DNA of 64,000 nucleotides, taken from positions 1 through 64,000 of the forward strand of contig JANYJB010000068.1 in assembly GCA_025361935.1 (NCBI GenBank), given 5' to 3'. Under the pieces are notes generated by a model. The model was not told the DNA's origin, made no database searches, and saw only the letters and a list, made by a program, of their open reading frames with translations. Positions 49,993 through 59,617 of the stretch are shown here, piece after piece. Position numbers and translations under genes: made by a program. Origin of the DNA: Verrucomicrobiota bacterium (lineage in GTDB: Bacteria; Verrucomicrobiota; Verrucomicrobiia; Opitutales; Opitutaceae). Positions within the stretch are counted from its first letter, which is position 1; each line of letters starts with the position of its first letter.

Positions 49993-52320
49993 ATGGCTGA
50001 ACCCACCGCCCTCCCCAACGCCGACCACGTCCTCCTCATCGCCAAGGAACTCGGCTCGACCGTCAAAATCCACCAGGTCGCCGCGACCGCCCAGCTCCTC
50101 AAGGAAGGCGCCACCGTCCCCTTCATCGCCCGCTACCGCAAAGAAGTCACCGGCGAACTCGACGAGGTCCAGATCACGACCATTCGCGACCGCCTCGAAC
50201 AACTCGCCCAGCTCGACGAACGCCGCGCCTCCATCCTCGCCTCGCTGAAAGAGCGCAACCTTCTCACCGACGCCCTCGCCACCCAGATCGCCAACGCCGA
50301 GACCCTCACCCGCCTCGAAGACATCTACCTCCCCTTCCGCCCGAAAAAGCGCACCCGCGCCACCATCGCCCGCGAAAAGGGCCTCGAACCTCTCGCCGAA
50401 CTTCTCTGGCTCCAGGACCCCGCCACCGACGTCCCCGCCGCCGCCCAAGCCTACGTCGGCCGCGAGTTCACTGCCGACGACGGCAAGAACCTCGTCTCCA
50501 AAATCCTCACCGCCGACGAAGCCCTCGCCGGCGCCCGCGACATCCTCGCCGAACGCATCAACGACGACGCCACCGCCCGCGAAAAACTCCGCGTCCTCTA
50601 CAAATCCTCCGCCGTCATCTCTTCGAAAGTCATCCCCGGCAAAGAAGCCGAGGCCGCCAAATTCAAAGACTACTTCGAGTGGTCCGAGCCGCTCTCCAAG
50701 TGCCCCTCGCACCGCCTCCTCGCCATGCGCCGCGGCGAAAAAGAGTTGTTCCTCATGATGCGCATCACGGTGGACGAAACCCACGCCCTCGCCGAACTCG
50801 AACGCCTCATCGTCAAGGGCACGCACCCGTCCGCCGCCCAAGTCCGTCTCGCCGCACAAGACAGCCTCAAGCGCCTCCTCGCCCCCGCGATGGAAACCGA
50901 ATTCCGCCTCGACTCCAAAAAACAAGCCGACGTCACCGCCATCAAAGTTTTCACCGACAACGTCCGCGAACTCCTCCTCGCCGCGCCCCTCGGCCAGAAA
51001 GCCGTCATGGCCATCGACCCCGGCTTCCGCACCGGCTGCAAGACGGTCCTCCTCGATCGCCAGGGCAAACTCCTCCATAACGACGTCATCTACCCCGACC
51101 GCCACGAAGCCGAGGCCACCGAAAAAATTAAAGGCTTCATCGACTTCTTCAAGATCGAGGCCATCGCCATCGGCAACGGCACCGGCGGACGCGAAACCGA
51201 GACCTTCGTCCGCGCCCTCAAGCTCCCCGCCTCCATCCAGATCGTGATGGTCAACGAATCCGGCGCGTCCATCTACTCCGCCAGCGACGTCGCCCGCGAA
51301 GAATTCCCCGACCAGGACCTCACCGTGCGCGGCGCCGTCTCCATCGGCCGCCGCCTCATGGACCCGCTCGCCGAACTCGTGAAGCTCGACCCCAAGTCCA
51401 TCGGCGTCGGCCAATACCAGCACGACGTCGAGCAGAACGCCCTCAAGCGCTCCCTCGACGACACCGTCGTCAGCTGCGTGAACGGCGTCGGCGTCGAGCT
51501 CAACACCGCCTCGAAACAACTCCTCGCCCAAGTCTCCGGCCTAAACGCCCGCAGCGCCGCCGCCATCGTCGCCCGCCGCAACGACAAAGGCGCCTTCAAG
51601 ACCCGCGCCGAACTCCTCGACGTCACCGGCCTCGGCCCCAAAGCCTACGAACAGGCCGCCGGCTTCCTCCGCATCCAGGGCGCCGCGCATCCCCTCGACG
51701 CCTCTGCCGTCCACCCCGAACGCTACGCCCTCGTCGAAAAAATGGCCGCCGACCTCGGCTGCACCGTGGCCGATCTCCTCCGCGACGAAAAACTCCGCAA
51801 GAAGATCAACCTCCAGACCTACGTCACTGACACCGTCGGCCTGCCCACGTTGACCGACATCATGGCCGAACTCGCCAAACCCGGCCGCGATCCGCGCGAA
51901 AAATTCGAGGCCTTCAGCTTCCAAGACGGCGTCAACAAACCCGAAGATCTGAAACCCGGCATGCGCCTCCCCGGCATCGTGACCAACGTCACCGCCTTCG
52001 GCGCCTTCGTGGACATCGGCGTCCACCAAGACGGCCTCGTCCACGTCAGCCAGCTCGCCGACAGTTTTGTCAAAGACCCGGCGGCCGTGGTGAAGCCCGG
52101 CCAGAAAGTCAGCGTGACGGTCACCGAAATCGACCTCGCCCGCGGCCGCATTGCCTTATCGATGCGCAGCGCGCCGCAGCTCGGCGCGAAGACCGGCACC
52201 GCCGCCCCGCGCACCAGCCCCGGCCAGTCGCGACCCGCCCCAACCGCCGCGCCGGCCCCGCGCCCCCAGCAATCGCTCGGAGGCGACTGGTTCGCCGCGG
52301 CCCTCAACAAAAAGCGCTGA
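49993..52320 (+). CDS. tex: Tex, S1-domain transcription accessory/RNA-binding protein
   Basis: 775 residues from MAEPTALPNADHV (the track's 49879 start overlaps the tmRNA upstream region). N-terminal HTH-type Tex domain (GATVPFIARYRKEVTGELDE), YqgF/RNase H-like domain (AVMAIDPGFRTGCKTVLLD), tandem HhH motifs (LLDVTGLGPKAYEQAAGFLR) and a C-terminal S1 domain (GIVTNVTAFGAFVDIGVHQD, GLVHVSQLAD). Tex is linked to transcription and ribosome-associated RNA processes. It is a single gene facing away from ssrA. Confidence 0.95.
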   Translation: MAEPTALPNADHVLLIAKELGSTVKIHQVAATAQLLKEGATVPFIARYRKEVTGELDEVQITTIRDRLEQLAQLDERRASILASLKERNLLTDALATQIANAETLTRLEDIYLPFRPKKRTRATIAREKGLEPLAELLWLQDPATDVPAAAQAYVGREFTADDGKNLVSKILTADEALAGARDILAERINDDATAREKLRVLYKSSAVISSKVIPGKEAEAAKFKDYFEWSEPLSKCPSHRLLAMRRGEKELFLMMRITVDETHALAELERLIVKGTHPSAAQVRLAAQDSLKRLLAPAMETEFRLDSKKQADVTAIKVFTDNVRELLLAAPLGQKAVMAIDPGFRTGCKTVLLDRQGKLLHNDVIYPDRHEAEATEKIKGFIDFFKIEAIAIGNGTGGRETETFVRALKLPASIQIVMVNESGASIYSASDVAREEFPDQDLTVRGAVSIGRRLMDPLAELVKLDPKSIGVGQYQHDVEQNALKRSLDDTVVSCVNGVGVELNTASKQLLAQVSGLNARSAAAIVARRNDKGAFKTRAELLDVTGLGPKAYEQAAGFLRIQGAAHPLDASAVHPERYALVEKMAADLGCTVADLLRDEKLRKKINLQTYVTDTVGLPTLTDIMAELAKPGRDPREKFEAFSFQDGVNKPEDLKPGMRLPGIVTNVTAFGAFVDIGVHQDGLVHVSQLADSFVKDPAAVVKPGQKVSVTVTEIDLARGRIALSMRSAPQLGAKTGTAAPRTSPGQSRPAPTAAPAPRPQQSLGGDWFAAALNKKR

Positions 52321-52401
52321 ACCGGTTCCACTCACCCGGGGATTTTCCAACCGTCATTTTAGACGCAACAAATCTGTGCTGTTGTGCTCTATTATCCACG
52401 T

Positions 52402-52785
52402 ATGCCCCACATCACCCCTGAAGTTATCGGCGCGAAGCTCATCCTTCGCGGTATTCACCTCAACCTCACCGAAGCCATGAAGTCGGTCATCCACGAAAAA
52501 GTGGGCCGCTTGCTTCGTCACGAACCCCGCATCGATCGCATCCGTATCGACGTGGATCTCGACAAAACGAAGGGCGCCAAGGCCCACTTCGTCGCCAAGG
52601 GCCACATCGAAATCGGCGGCCCCGACCTCATAGCCTCCGTCGATAGCGACGACGCCTACAAATCCGTCGATTTCCTCATGGACAAACTCGACGGCCTCCT
52701 CCGCAAGCGCCACAGCGAGCTTAAGGATAAACGCCACCATCCTCACGCCGTGGATCTCGGCGCTCCCATTCCCAAGGCGATCTGA
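52402..52785 (+). CDS. hpf: Ribosome hibernation-promoting factor (HPF/RaiA family)
   Basis: From MPHITPEVIGAKLILRGIHL the 127-residue protein has the short HPF/YfiA fold: LNLTEAMKSVIHEKVGRLLR, RIRIDVDLDKTKGAKAHFVA, and AYKSVDFLMDKLDGLLRKRH. It binds the ribosome A/P-site region and silences it in stationary phase. The short form lacks the C-terminal dimerisation domain. The strong terminator follows 26 bp downstream. Confidence 0.88.
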   Translation: MPHITPEVIGAKLILRGIHLNLTEAMKSVIHEKVGRLLRHEPRIDRIRIDVDLDKTKGAKAHFVAKGHIEIGGPDLIASVDSDDAYKSVDFLMDKLDGLLRKRHSELKDKRHHPHAVDLGAPIPKAI

Positions 52786-52810
52786 CCCGCATGGGTCCCG
52801 CTTTTTTGAA

Positions 52811-52843
52811 AAACGCGACGGATTCGCCTTCGTCGCGTTTTTT
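52811..52843 (+). terminator. Rho-independent terminator of hpf
   Basis: AACGCGACG, a 10-nt loop and CGTCGCGTT with a TTTTT tail, directly after hpf. Confidence 0.85.
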
Positions 52844-52905
52844 GTGCCCGCCAACCACGAATTTTTTCTGGGCACTCACCTGCCGACCAATTAACGTTCT
52901 TCTTT

Positions 52906-54387
52906 GTGGCCCCACTAAAAATTCTGTTCGTAACACCCGAAGTCGAACCGTTTGTAAAAGTAGGAGGCCTCGCGGACATGGTGGGGGCGCTACCCAAGGA
53001 ACTCGCTGCACTCGGCCACGACGTGCGCATTGTGTGCCCCGCCTACGGCTCCGTGCGCGTCCACAGCCCGCGCACCGCCCGGCCCGACCCGCTCGGCGTT
53101 GACGTCGGCACCGAGGCACACTGGGCCCGCACATGGGAAACCACTTTGCCCGCGACCCAGATCCCCGTGTATTTGATCGAGCACGACGGCTTCTTCGCGC
53201 GGCCCGAGGTTTACAGCGGCCCCCACGGCTCCCACGGCGACAATGACCTCCGCTTCGCCTTCCTTTCGCGCGCCGCGCTCACGCTCTGCCAGCAGCTCAA
53301 CTGGATTCCCGACGTCGTCCACGGCCACGACTGGACGACCGGCCTCGTGCCCGTGTTTCTCAACACCACGCTGAAAGATACGCCTCTCGGGAAAACCGCC
53401 TCCGTCTTCACCGTCCATAATCTCGAACACCAAGGCTACGCCGACCGCCGCGTAATTGATTTCGCCCACCTTCCCCACGCGGAGTTCCGCTCGGACAGCT
53501 TGGAATCCGTCGGCGCGGTCAACTTGATGAAGGCCGGTCTTTATCACTCGACCAAGCTCACCACCGTCAGCCCGACCTACGCCGAAGAAATCAAGACGTC
53601 CGCCGGCGGCTGGGGCCTCGACGAAGTGCTGCGTTTCCGCGCCGCCGATCTCGTGGGCATCGTCAACGGCATCGACGCCGACGCGTGGAATCCGGCGACC
53701 GACAAATTTCTGCCCGCGCACTACAGCTCCGCCGACCTGCGGGGAAAGGCCGCCTGTAAGACCGCCCTTCAGGCCAAGATGGGCCTCGCGCATGATCCGC
53801 ACATCGCCGTCTTCGGCGTGGTCGCGCGCTTTGCATCGCAAAAGGGACTCGATCTCCTCGCCGAGGCGCTTCCGCACATCATGGACCGCATGCACGTGCA
53901 GTTCGCCATTCTCGGCTCGGGCGATCCCGGCTTGGAGCACACGTTCCGCTGGGCGGCGAGCCGCTATCCGGGCCGGGTGGGCGTCTGGATCGGCTACGAC
54001 AACGAGCTCTCCCATCTCATCCAGGGCGGCAGCGACTGCTTCGTCATGCCGAGCCGCAGCGAACCCTGCGGACTCACCCAACTTTACGCCATGCGCTACG
54101 GCACCGTCCCGCTGGTGCGGGCGACCGGCGGACTCATCGACACGGTGGAGCAGTTTGTCGAGGGGACGGGAAAAGGCACGGGCTTCCTCTTCAAGGACGC
54201 CACCGCCCCCGCGCTCTACAACACCATCGGCTGGGCCTGCGCGACCTACTACGACCGCCCGGCGGAATTCGCACGTCTGCGCCTGAACGGCATGGCGCGC
54301 GACTTCAGCTGGAAGCAAAGCGCCGCGCACTACGTGAACGTCTACCGTTGGGCGGTCGAGGCGCGCAACGGCGCCAAGCTCGCCTGA
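52906..54387 (+). CDS. glgA: Glycogen synthase (ADP-glucose, GT5)
   Basis: GTG start. The 493-residue protein has the N-terminal KVGGLADMVGALPKELA with the ADP-glucose-binding KxGGL motif, VHGHDWTTGL, FTVHNLEHQGYA, VNGIDADAWNPATD, and the C-terminal PSRSEPCGLTQLYAMRYGTV with the catalytic Glu region and ATGGLIDTV. It elongates alpha-1,4-glucan for glycogen. Its TGA directly abuts the terC stop (TGATCA), so the two convergent genes have no spacer. Confidence 0.95.
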   Translation: MAPLKILFVTPEVEPFVKVGGLADMVGALPKELAALGHDVRIVCPAYGSVRVHSPRTARPDPLGVDVGTEAHWARTWETTLPATQIPVYLIEHDGFFARPEVYSGPHGSHGDNDLRFAFLSRAALTLCQQLNWIPDVVHGHDWTTGLVPVFLNTTLKDTPLGKTASVFTVHNLEHQGYADRRVIDFAHLPHAEFRSDSLESVGAVNLMKAGLYHSTKLTTVSPTYAEEIKTSAGGWGLDEVLRFRAADLVGIVNGIDADAWNPATDKFLPAHYSSADLRGKAACKTALQAKMGLAHDPHIAVFGVVARFASQKGLDLLAEALPHIMDRMHVQFAILGSGDPGLEHTFRWAASRYPGRVGVWIGYDNELSHLIQGGSDCFVMPSRSEPCGLTQLYAMRYGTVPLVRATGGLIDTVEQFVEGTGKGTGFLFKDATAPALYNTIGWACATYYDRPAEFARLRLNGMARDFSWKQSAAHYVNVYRWAVEARNGAKLA

Positions 54388-55137
54388 TCACCGGATGGGC
54401 GAACGCAGCGCGACCGGCTTCGCCTTCGCGCGGATGCGCAGGTTGAGCATTTCCACGCCGAAGGCGAAGGCCATGGAGAAATAAATGTAGCCCTTCGGGA
54501 TATGCTGGCCGAGCGCCTCGCCCACCAGCGTCATGCCGATGAGAATCAGGAAACTCAGCGCGAGCATCTTGAGCGTGGGGTGGCGGTTGACGAAATCGCT
54601 GATCGCCTTGGCGAACATGAGCATCACCAGCAGCGCGATGACAACCGCCGCGATCATGACGAGTAGATGCTGCGCCATGCCCACTGCGGTTATCACCGAG
54701 TCGAGGGAGAATACGATGTCGAGGAGAAGGATCTGCACGATCGTAGCGCCAAACGACACGGCCTTGCCGCCAGCCGTCTCGTGACCGTCCGGACTTTCCA
54801 GTTTTTCGTGAAGCTCGATGACGCTTTTCCCGATAAGAAACAGGCCTCCGCCGAGGAGGATGAGTCCCTTCCCGGTCATGTCCGCGTGCAACCCGGGCAG
54901 CGTGAAAAGCACCGCGGTGAGCTTCATCAGCCAGGTCAGGCTGCACAGCAGCAGGATGCGCGTGACGAGCGCCAGGGAGAGCCCGAGCTTGCGCGCCTTG
55001 TCCTGCTGGTGGGCGGGCAGCTTCCCGGCGAGGATCGAGATGAAGATGATGTTGTCGATGCCGAGCACGATCTCGAGCGCGGTCAGCGTGAAGAGGGAAA
55101 TCCAGATTTGCGGGTCGGTGAGCCAGTCCATGGTCAC
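54388..55137 (-). CDS. TerC-family integral membrane protein
   Basis: 249 residues with seven or so hydrophobic segments and the TerC motifs ALEIVLGIDNIIFISIL and LLLDIVFSLDSVITAVGMA, each with conserved acidic residues in membrane helices. Family members are linked to metal (for example Mn) homeostasis and stress. The start could be MTMDW or MDWLT two codons later. It ends exactly where glgA ends. Confidence 0.88.
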   Translation of the reverse strand: MTMDWLTDPQIWISLFTLTALEIVLGIDNIIFISILAGKLPAHQQDKARKLGLSLALVTRILLLCSLTWLMKLTAVLFTLPGLHADMTGKGLILLGGGLFLIGKSVIELHEKLESPDGHETAGGKAVSFGATIVQILLLDIVFSLDSVITAVGMAQHLLVMIAAVVIALLVMLMFAKAISDFVNRHPTLKMLALSFLILIGMTLVGEALGQHIPKGYIYFSMAFAFGVEMLNLRIRAKAKPVALRSPIR

Positions 55138-55199
55138 GCAGAAAGCCGTTCGCGCCGCCGGGCGTCAACGGGATGCCTCTTACAAATCCCACCGCGCTT

Positions 55200-56156
55200 T
55201 CAAGCGGGGAAAATCCAGCCCAGCCCGAGTCGCAGCCAGAGCGGGATCAAGAACAAGCCCAGCACTGTCGTGCCGATCACGATCTGCACCGCCGTCAAGG
55301 GGCGGCCGCCGTAGTGCTTGGCGATCACCAGCGGCAAAATCCCCGCCGGCATCGCCGCCTGCACGATCATAACGCGCTTTAAGTCATCGGGGAGCGGAAT
55401 GAATTTCGCCAGCAGCAGGAACATCACCGGCAGCACCCCCAGCCGCAGCACGCTGGACGCGAAGGTGACGCGGGCGTCGAACAACTCGCGCGGACGCTCA
55501 AAGTATTCCATCAGCGTCGCCCCGATCAACAGCAGGCCCAGTGGAATCGCGCAGGCCGCACTCAGGTGGATCACGTTGGTCGCCACTGCGGGCATAAAAC
55601 GTCCGACCTCCAGCGTATTTCCCAAAACCGCCGCGATCAGAGCGACCACGGGCGCGTTGAAAAGTTTTCTCCAGCCCTCGCGCAGCGACAATCCCGCCAG
55701 CATCAAAATACCCACGGTCCAGATCGCGGCTTCGCAGCCGACGTTGTGCACCAGCATCACGCCCACGCTGCCGCTGTGTTCTGAAAACAACGCCGCCATC
55801 AAGGGAAGCGCCATGTAGCCGTAATTGTAGATGCCCGTAGAAAACGCAAAGGTCCGCAGCCCCTCGCCCTGCGTGAGCCCCAGCGTCCGCCCGACGTAAT
55901 AAGCCAGGTAAACGCCCATCGCAATCGTCGCAAAACCCACCAGCGGCGCGAGCAGCAGGTTGCCCGGCTGGCGCAACGCGACATTGCCCAGCACATTTTC
56001 AAAGATGAGGCACGGGTAGAGAAAGTTGACGACGAGCTTGAGCAGGCTCTCGTCAGCCTCGGCGTTGAGCCAGCGCACCCGGCGCATGACCGCGCCGATC
56101 CCGATCAGCGCGAACACGGGTAGGATGAGCAGCAGTAGTTGCCAGTAGGAAGGCAT
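55200..56156 (-). CDS. Auxin efflux carrier (AEC) family transporter
   Basis: 318 residues, ten predicted membrane helices. Conserved NFLYPCLIFENVLGN near residue 45 and FAFSTGIYNYGYMALPLMAA with the AEC crossover Asn/Gly pattern. It probably exports or imports a small organic acid; the substrate is unknown. It starts 13 bp downstream of the flavoprotein gene, so the two may be co-transcribed. Confidence 0.85.
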   Translation of the reverse strand: MPSYWQLLLLILPVFALIGIGAVMRRVRWLNAEADESLLKLVVNFLYPCLIFENVLGNVALRQPGNLLLAPLVGFATIAMGVYLAYYVGRTLGLTQGEGLRTFAFSTGIYNYGYMALPLMAALFSEHSGSVGVMLVHNVGCEAAIWTVGILMLAGLSLREGWRKLFNAPVVALIAAVLGNTLEVGRFMPAVATNVIHLSAACAIPLGLLLIGATLMEYFERPRELFDARVTFASSVLRLGVLPVMFLLLAKFIPLPDDLKRVMIVQAAMPAGILPLVIAKHYGGRPLTAVQIVIGTTVLGLFLIPLWLRLGLGWIFPA

Positions 56157-56169
56157 TGGAAAATCGCCT

Positions 56170-57402
56170 TTATGTTACCCCCGCCATCGCCCGGCCCGCA
56201 AGCCAGCCCGTCGTCCATGCGGCTTGAAAGTTAAACCCGCCGGTCACTCCGTCGATGTCGAGCAACTCGCCCGCGAAATGCAGCCTCGGGCACAAGCGGC
56301 TTTCCATCGTCTTGAAATCCACCTCGCGCAACCGCACGCCGCCGCAGGTGACAAACTCCTCTTTGTTGAGACTTTTGCCCTCGACCGCGAACTCCCCCGC
56401 CGCGAGTTGCGCGGCGAACGCCTCCAGCGCGGCGTTGGAGACCGATGTCCACACCGTGTCCGGCCCGATGCCCGCCGCAACCGCCAGCCGCTCCCAAAGA
56501 CGCGACGGCAGCGCGAACGGATTCCACGTCGTGATTTTTTTCTTAAGGTTCGCCGCACGCGCCGCCACGAGCGTCGCCTGCACCTGCGCCGGCGTGCGCT
56601 CACCGACCCACGAAACGCCAAGCGTAAACTTGTAGCTGCGCTCCGCGAGTTCGCGCGCGCCCCAGGCGGACAGTTTTAAAATCGCCGGCCCGCTCATGCC
56701 CCAATGCGTCACGAGCAACGGCCCGCGCTCTCGCAGACGCGAACCGTCCACGGAGGTCGTCGCATCGAGCACCGACAACCCTTCGAGCCCGCGAATGCGT
56801 GCATCGTCGATGTGAAACGTGAACAGCGACGGCACCGGCGCTTCGATGGTGTGGCCAAATTCGCCCGCGATGATCGAGCCCACGGAGCTCTTGTTGCCGC
56901 CGGTGGCCAGCAGCATGCGGTCGAACTCGCCGACGGAACCGTCGGTAAACTCCACTTGGAATTTCCCTTCATCCGTCTTCGCGGCTTTGCGCACGCCCAT
57001 GCTGGTAAAAACTTTCACGCCGGCCTTGTCCGCCGCGAGACGCAGGCAATCCACGATGGTTTCCGAATTGTCCGTCACGGGAAACATGCGCCCGTCGTTT
57101 TCGGTCTTCAGCTCCACGCCGCGCGCTGCGAACCACGCGATGGTGTCACGCGGACCGAAGCGGTTGAACGGCCCCGTCAGCTCGCGGCCTCCGCGAGGAT
57201 AACGCTTCACCAATTCGCGCGGATCAGGGCAGGCATGGGTGACGTTGCAGCGCCCGCCGCCGGACACGCGGACCTTGGCCAGCGGATGCGCGGTGGCTTC
57301 GTAGAGCACGACATGGGCGACGGGATTCGCCTCGGCGCAGGCGATGGCCGCGAAAAAACCGGCGGCACCACCACCGATCACGATCACACGAGGAGAAGTC
57401 AT
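56170..57402 (-). CDS. BaiN/HI0933-family FAD-dependent oxidoreductase
   Basis: 410 residues from MTSPRVIVIGGGAAGFFAA: N-terminal FAD-binding GGGAAGFFAAIACAEANP, then KVRVSGGGRCNVTHAC, the diagnostic HI0933 motif, GRMFPVTDNSETIVDCL, and the C-terminal TGGFNFQAAWTTGWLAGR. The substrate is unknown in most species; some members reduce bile-acid intermediates. The track start at 57471 adds 23 unlikely residues. It leads a two-gene unit with the AEC transporter. Confidence 0.88.
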   Translation of the reverse strand: MTSPRVIVIGGGAAGFFAAIACAEANPVAHVVLYEATAHPLAKVRVSGGGRCNVTHACPDPRELVKRYPRGGRELTGPFNRFGPRDTIAWFAARGVELKTENDGRMFPVTDNSETIVDCLRLAADKAGVKVFTSMGVRKAAKTDEGKFQVEFTDGSVGEFDRMLLATGGNKSSVGSIIAGEFGHTIEAPVPSLFTFHIDDARIRGLEGLSVLDATTSVDGSRLRERGPLLVTHWGMSGPAILKLSAWGARELAERSYKFTLGVSWVGERTPAQVQATLVAARAANLKKKITTWNPFALPSRLWERLAVAAGIGPDTVWTSVSNAALEAFAAQLAAGEFAVEGKSLNKEEFVTCGGVRLREVDFKTMESRLCPRLHFAGELLDIDGVTGGFNFQAAWTTGWLAGRAMAGVT

Positions 57403-57450
57403 CACAGTCCGGGAAGCGTGCGGGCCGCCGCATGGTTGTCGCAAACGAAA

Positions 57451-57479
57451 AACCGCCGGGCCTCGCGGCACCGGCGGTT
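57451..57479 (-). terminator. Rho-independent terminator of the Spy-like gene
   Basis: AACCGCCGG and CCGGCGGTT pair around an 11-nt loop. On the minus strand the stem is followed by TTTTT. Confidence 0.75.
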
Positions 57480-57558
57480 GGATTTAGACAAGGCTTTTTA
57501 AGTCGATGCGTTTTGCCGGCGGCACCAAGTGCTAAAATACCGGCAAGAATCGAAAGGC

Positions 57559-57981
57559 TTACTGAGCGGGAGCCGCATCCGAAGCGGGGCCTTTCTTTTT
57601 CTTGGGACCATCACCCTTGCCATGCTTGGCAATCATATCCTTGAACTTGGCCTGCTGCTCGGGTGTCAGGATCGCAAGAATTTGATCAGCATGAGATTTA
57701 CGAATCTCCATAAACTTCTCCTTCTTGGCGTCCTTGTCGGTCGCGTTATCCTCATGCAGCGCCTTCATGGCCGCCATTTCGTCGGCAAGAATCGGCTTGA
57801 TTTTGGCAACTTGTTCGTCGGTGAGGCTGAGTTTTTCGGTGAGCTCTTTGATGCGGTCACCGGGATGCATCTTCTTGGCAGGCGCACCAGCATTGGCGGG
57901 AGCGTCTTCGGCACGGAGGGCGGGCGCGGCGGCAAAAGCGGTCAGCGCGAGAACGGACAGGAGTAGTTTGAGCGATTTCAT
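57559..57981 (-). CDS. Periplasmic Spy/CpxP-like (LTxxQ) protein
   Basis: Signal peptide MKSLKLLLSVLALTAFAAAPALRA, then a helical, Lys/Glu-rich mature part with LSLTDEQVAKIKPIL and a second AILTPEQQAKFKDM, the paired LTxxQ motifs of Spy/CpxP-type proteins. It is probably an envelope-stress chaperone or metal-responsive protein. The C-terminus is a Lys-rich tail. 140 aa; single gene with its own terminator. Confidence 0.82.
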   Translation of the reverse strand: MKSLKLLLSVLALTAFAAAPALRAEDAPANAGAPAKKMHPGDRIKELTEKLSLTDEQVAKIKPILADEMAAMKALHEDNATDKDAKKEKFMEIRKSHADQILAILTPEQQAKFKDMIAKHGKGDGPKKKKGPASDAAPAQ

Positions 57982-58053
57982 GGGTTTTTAAGAGATGAGG
58001 TTATTGGACTCACCGGACTAGACGCCGGACAAAGAACAAGGTTACGTGTTCCC

Positions 58054-58425
58054 ATGGATCTCACGCGTCTGACAAAGCTTGCCGCGCACACCGTCGAAGC
58101 AACCCGTGGAGAGCTCCCTGCGGTCCTTCGGGAGACGGCCGCCGGCGTGCCCGTGACTTTTCAGGACTGGCCTTCCGGGGAAATCCTGGGGGATGAATTT
58201 GAGCCCGACATCCTCGGCCTTTTCGTGGGCCCGCCCCACGGCGCCCCGGGCGACGAAAGCCAGGGGCTTCCCGCTCAGATCTTGTTGTTTACCGGCAATC
58301 TTTGGGAGTTTGCCGAGGGTGACGACAAGGTATTTTGCAACGAGGTGCGCATCACCTATCTGCATGAGCTTGGGCACTACTTTGGCTGGGACGAGGAGGA
58401 GTTGGCCGAACGCGGGCTGGAGTAA
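58054..58425 (+). CDS. Small zincin-like metallopeptidase (minimal MMP-like)
   Basis: 123 residues ending ITYLHELGHYFGWDEEELAE: HExxH plus a downstream Asp/Glu typical of the small Zincin_1 family (COG3824-like). It could be a cytoplasmic protease of unknown substrate. It stands alone, divergent from the Spy-like gene. Confidence 0.8.
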   Translation: MDLTRLTKLAAHTVEATRGELPAVLRETAAGVPVTFQDWPSGEILGDEFEPDILGLFVGPPHGAPGDESQGLPAQILLFTGNLWEFAEGDDKVFCNEVRITYLHELGHYFGWDEEELAERGLE

Positions 58426-58497
58426 GCCCCCGCGGAACCTTGACGACTCCGCGCTTTCCATCCGGCTGCGCTTTGCCATAGTGCGTCGAATCCCTTT

Positions 58498-59181
58498 ATG
58501 AAAAAACTCCTCTGCCTTCTCCTCGGTCTCACCGCCACCGCCGCCCTGCGCGCTGATGCCAACAGCGATCGCGTCACTTTTGTGACGCGCGTTGAAACCT
58601 GCGAAGCCATCATCCGCGAGTTTCAGTCCGACCCCGCCACCGCCATCCCCGCCGAGGTGCTGCAACGCGCCAAAGCCATCGTGATCACCAACCAACTCAA
58701 AGCCGGCTTCATCGTCGGCTTCAAGGCGGGCTACGGCACCATCATGGTCAAAAAATCCAACGGCCAGTGGAGCATCCCCGTCCTCGTCAGCGCCGGCGAC
58801 GCCAGCCTCGGCCTGCAACTCGGCGGCTCTTCTGTGCAGTCGGTCTATGTCATCATGAACGAGCAGACCCCCAGCCTCCTCTTCGAAGGCCGTTTTAACA
58901 TCGGTGTCGATGCCCAGGCCATTGCCGGCCCCCGCGTCGCTGAAAAGGAAACGTGGAATCGCGAGCTCCTCAACACGCCCGTCCTCGTTTACTCCAAGAA
59001 AAAGGGCCTTTACGCCGGCGCCACCGTGAAGACCGGCTACCTCACCCGCAGCGACGCCATCAACCGCGCCTACTACGCCGTCCCCTACGACCTCCCCGAG
59101 CTCCTTTACGGCAACTTCGTCAACCCGGTTCCCGCCGATGTGAAGCCGCTCATGGATTACGTCACGCAGCTTGCGCCGTAA
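58498..59181 (+). CDS. SYLF (YSC84-like) lipid-binding protein, secreted
   Basis: Signal peptide MKKLLCLLLGLTATAALRA, then a SYLF domain: AEVLQRAKAIVITNQLKAGF and VGFKAGYGTIMVK, with WSIPVLVSAGDASLGLQLGG, ending GLYAGATVKTGYLTRSDAIN. SYLF proteins bind phospholipids; the role in bacteria is poorly known. 227 aa. The antisense 541-aa frame (58042-59667) is a shadow. A VOC gene follows after 6 bp. Confidence 0.88.
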   Translation: MKKLLCLLLGLTATAALRADANSDRVTFVTRVETCEAIIREFQSDPATAIPAEVLQRAKAIVITNQLKAGFIVGFKAGYGTIMVKKSNGQWSIPVLVSAGDASLGLQLGGSSVQSVYVIMNEQTPSLLFEGRFNIGVDAQAIAGPRVAEKETWNRELLNTPVLVYSKKKGLYAGATVKTGYLTRSDAINRAYYAVPYDLPELLYGNFVNPVPADVKPLMDYVTQLAP

Positions 59182-59187
59182 GCTGCC

Positions 59188-59607
59188 ATGTCCAACCCCG
59201 CCGCCGGCGCCGGCCTTCATCACGTCGCCCTTAAGACCAAGTCCTGGGACGCCTCCCTGTCGTTCTACAAGGGCGTCCTCGGCTTCACCGAAAAAATCCT
59301 CTGGGCCTATCCCGATGGCAACCGCGCCGGCCTGCTCGACACCGGCGGCGGCAGTTACCTGGAGATTTTCGAGGACCGCAACTACACGCCCGCGCCCAAC
59401 GGCTCCCTGCTCCACCTCGCCCTGCGCACCAAGACCCTCGACGCGGACATCGCCCGCATCCGTGCCGCCGGCAGCAAAATCACCGTCGAGCCGAAGGATG
59501 TGACCATCAAGACGACGAATGGCGTCGGCCCCGTGCCCGTGCGCATCGCGTTTTTCGAAGGCCCCAACGGCGAAATCTGGGAGCTGTTTCAAAACGAGCT
59601 CACCTGA
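59188..59607 (+). CDS. VOC (glyoxalase I-like) family protein
   Basis: 139 residues with paired beta-alpha-beta-beta-beta units: LHHVALKTKSWDASLSFYKG then VLGF, and a C-terminal IAFFEGPNGEIWELFQNE with the metal-binding Glu typical of VOC enzymes. The His in LHHVAL and in LLHLAL are further ligands. The reaction is unknown; a glyoxalase, dioxygenase or epimerase is possible. 6 bp after the SYLF gene. Confidence 0.82.
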   Translation: MSNPAAGAGLHHVALKTKSWDASLSFYKGVLGFTEKILWAYPDGNRAGLLDTGGGSYLEIFEDRNYTPAPNGSLLHLALRTKTLDADIARIRAAGSKITVEPKDVTIKTTNGVGPVPVRIAFFEGPNGEIWELFQNELT

Positions 59608-59617
59608 CCGCCGCGTC

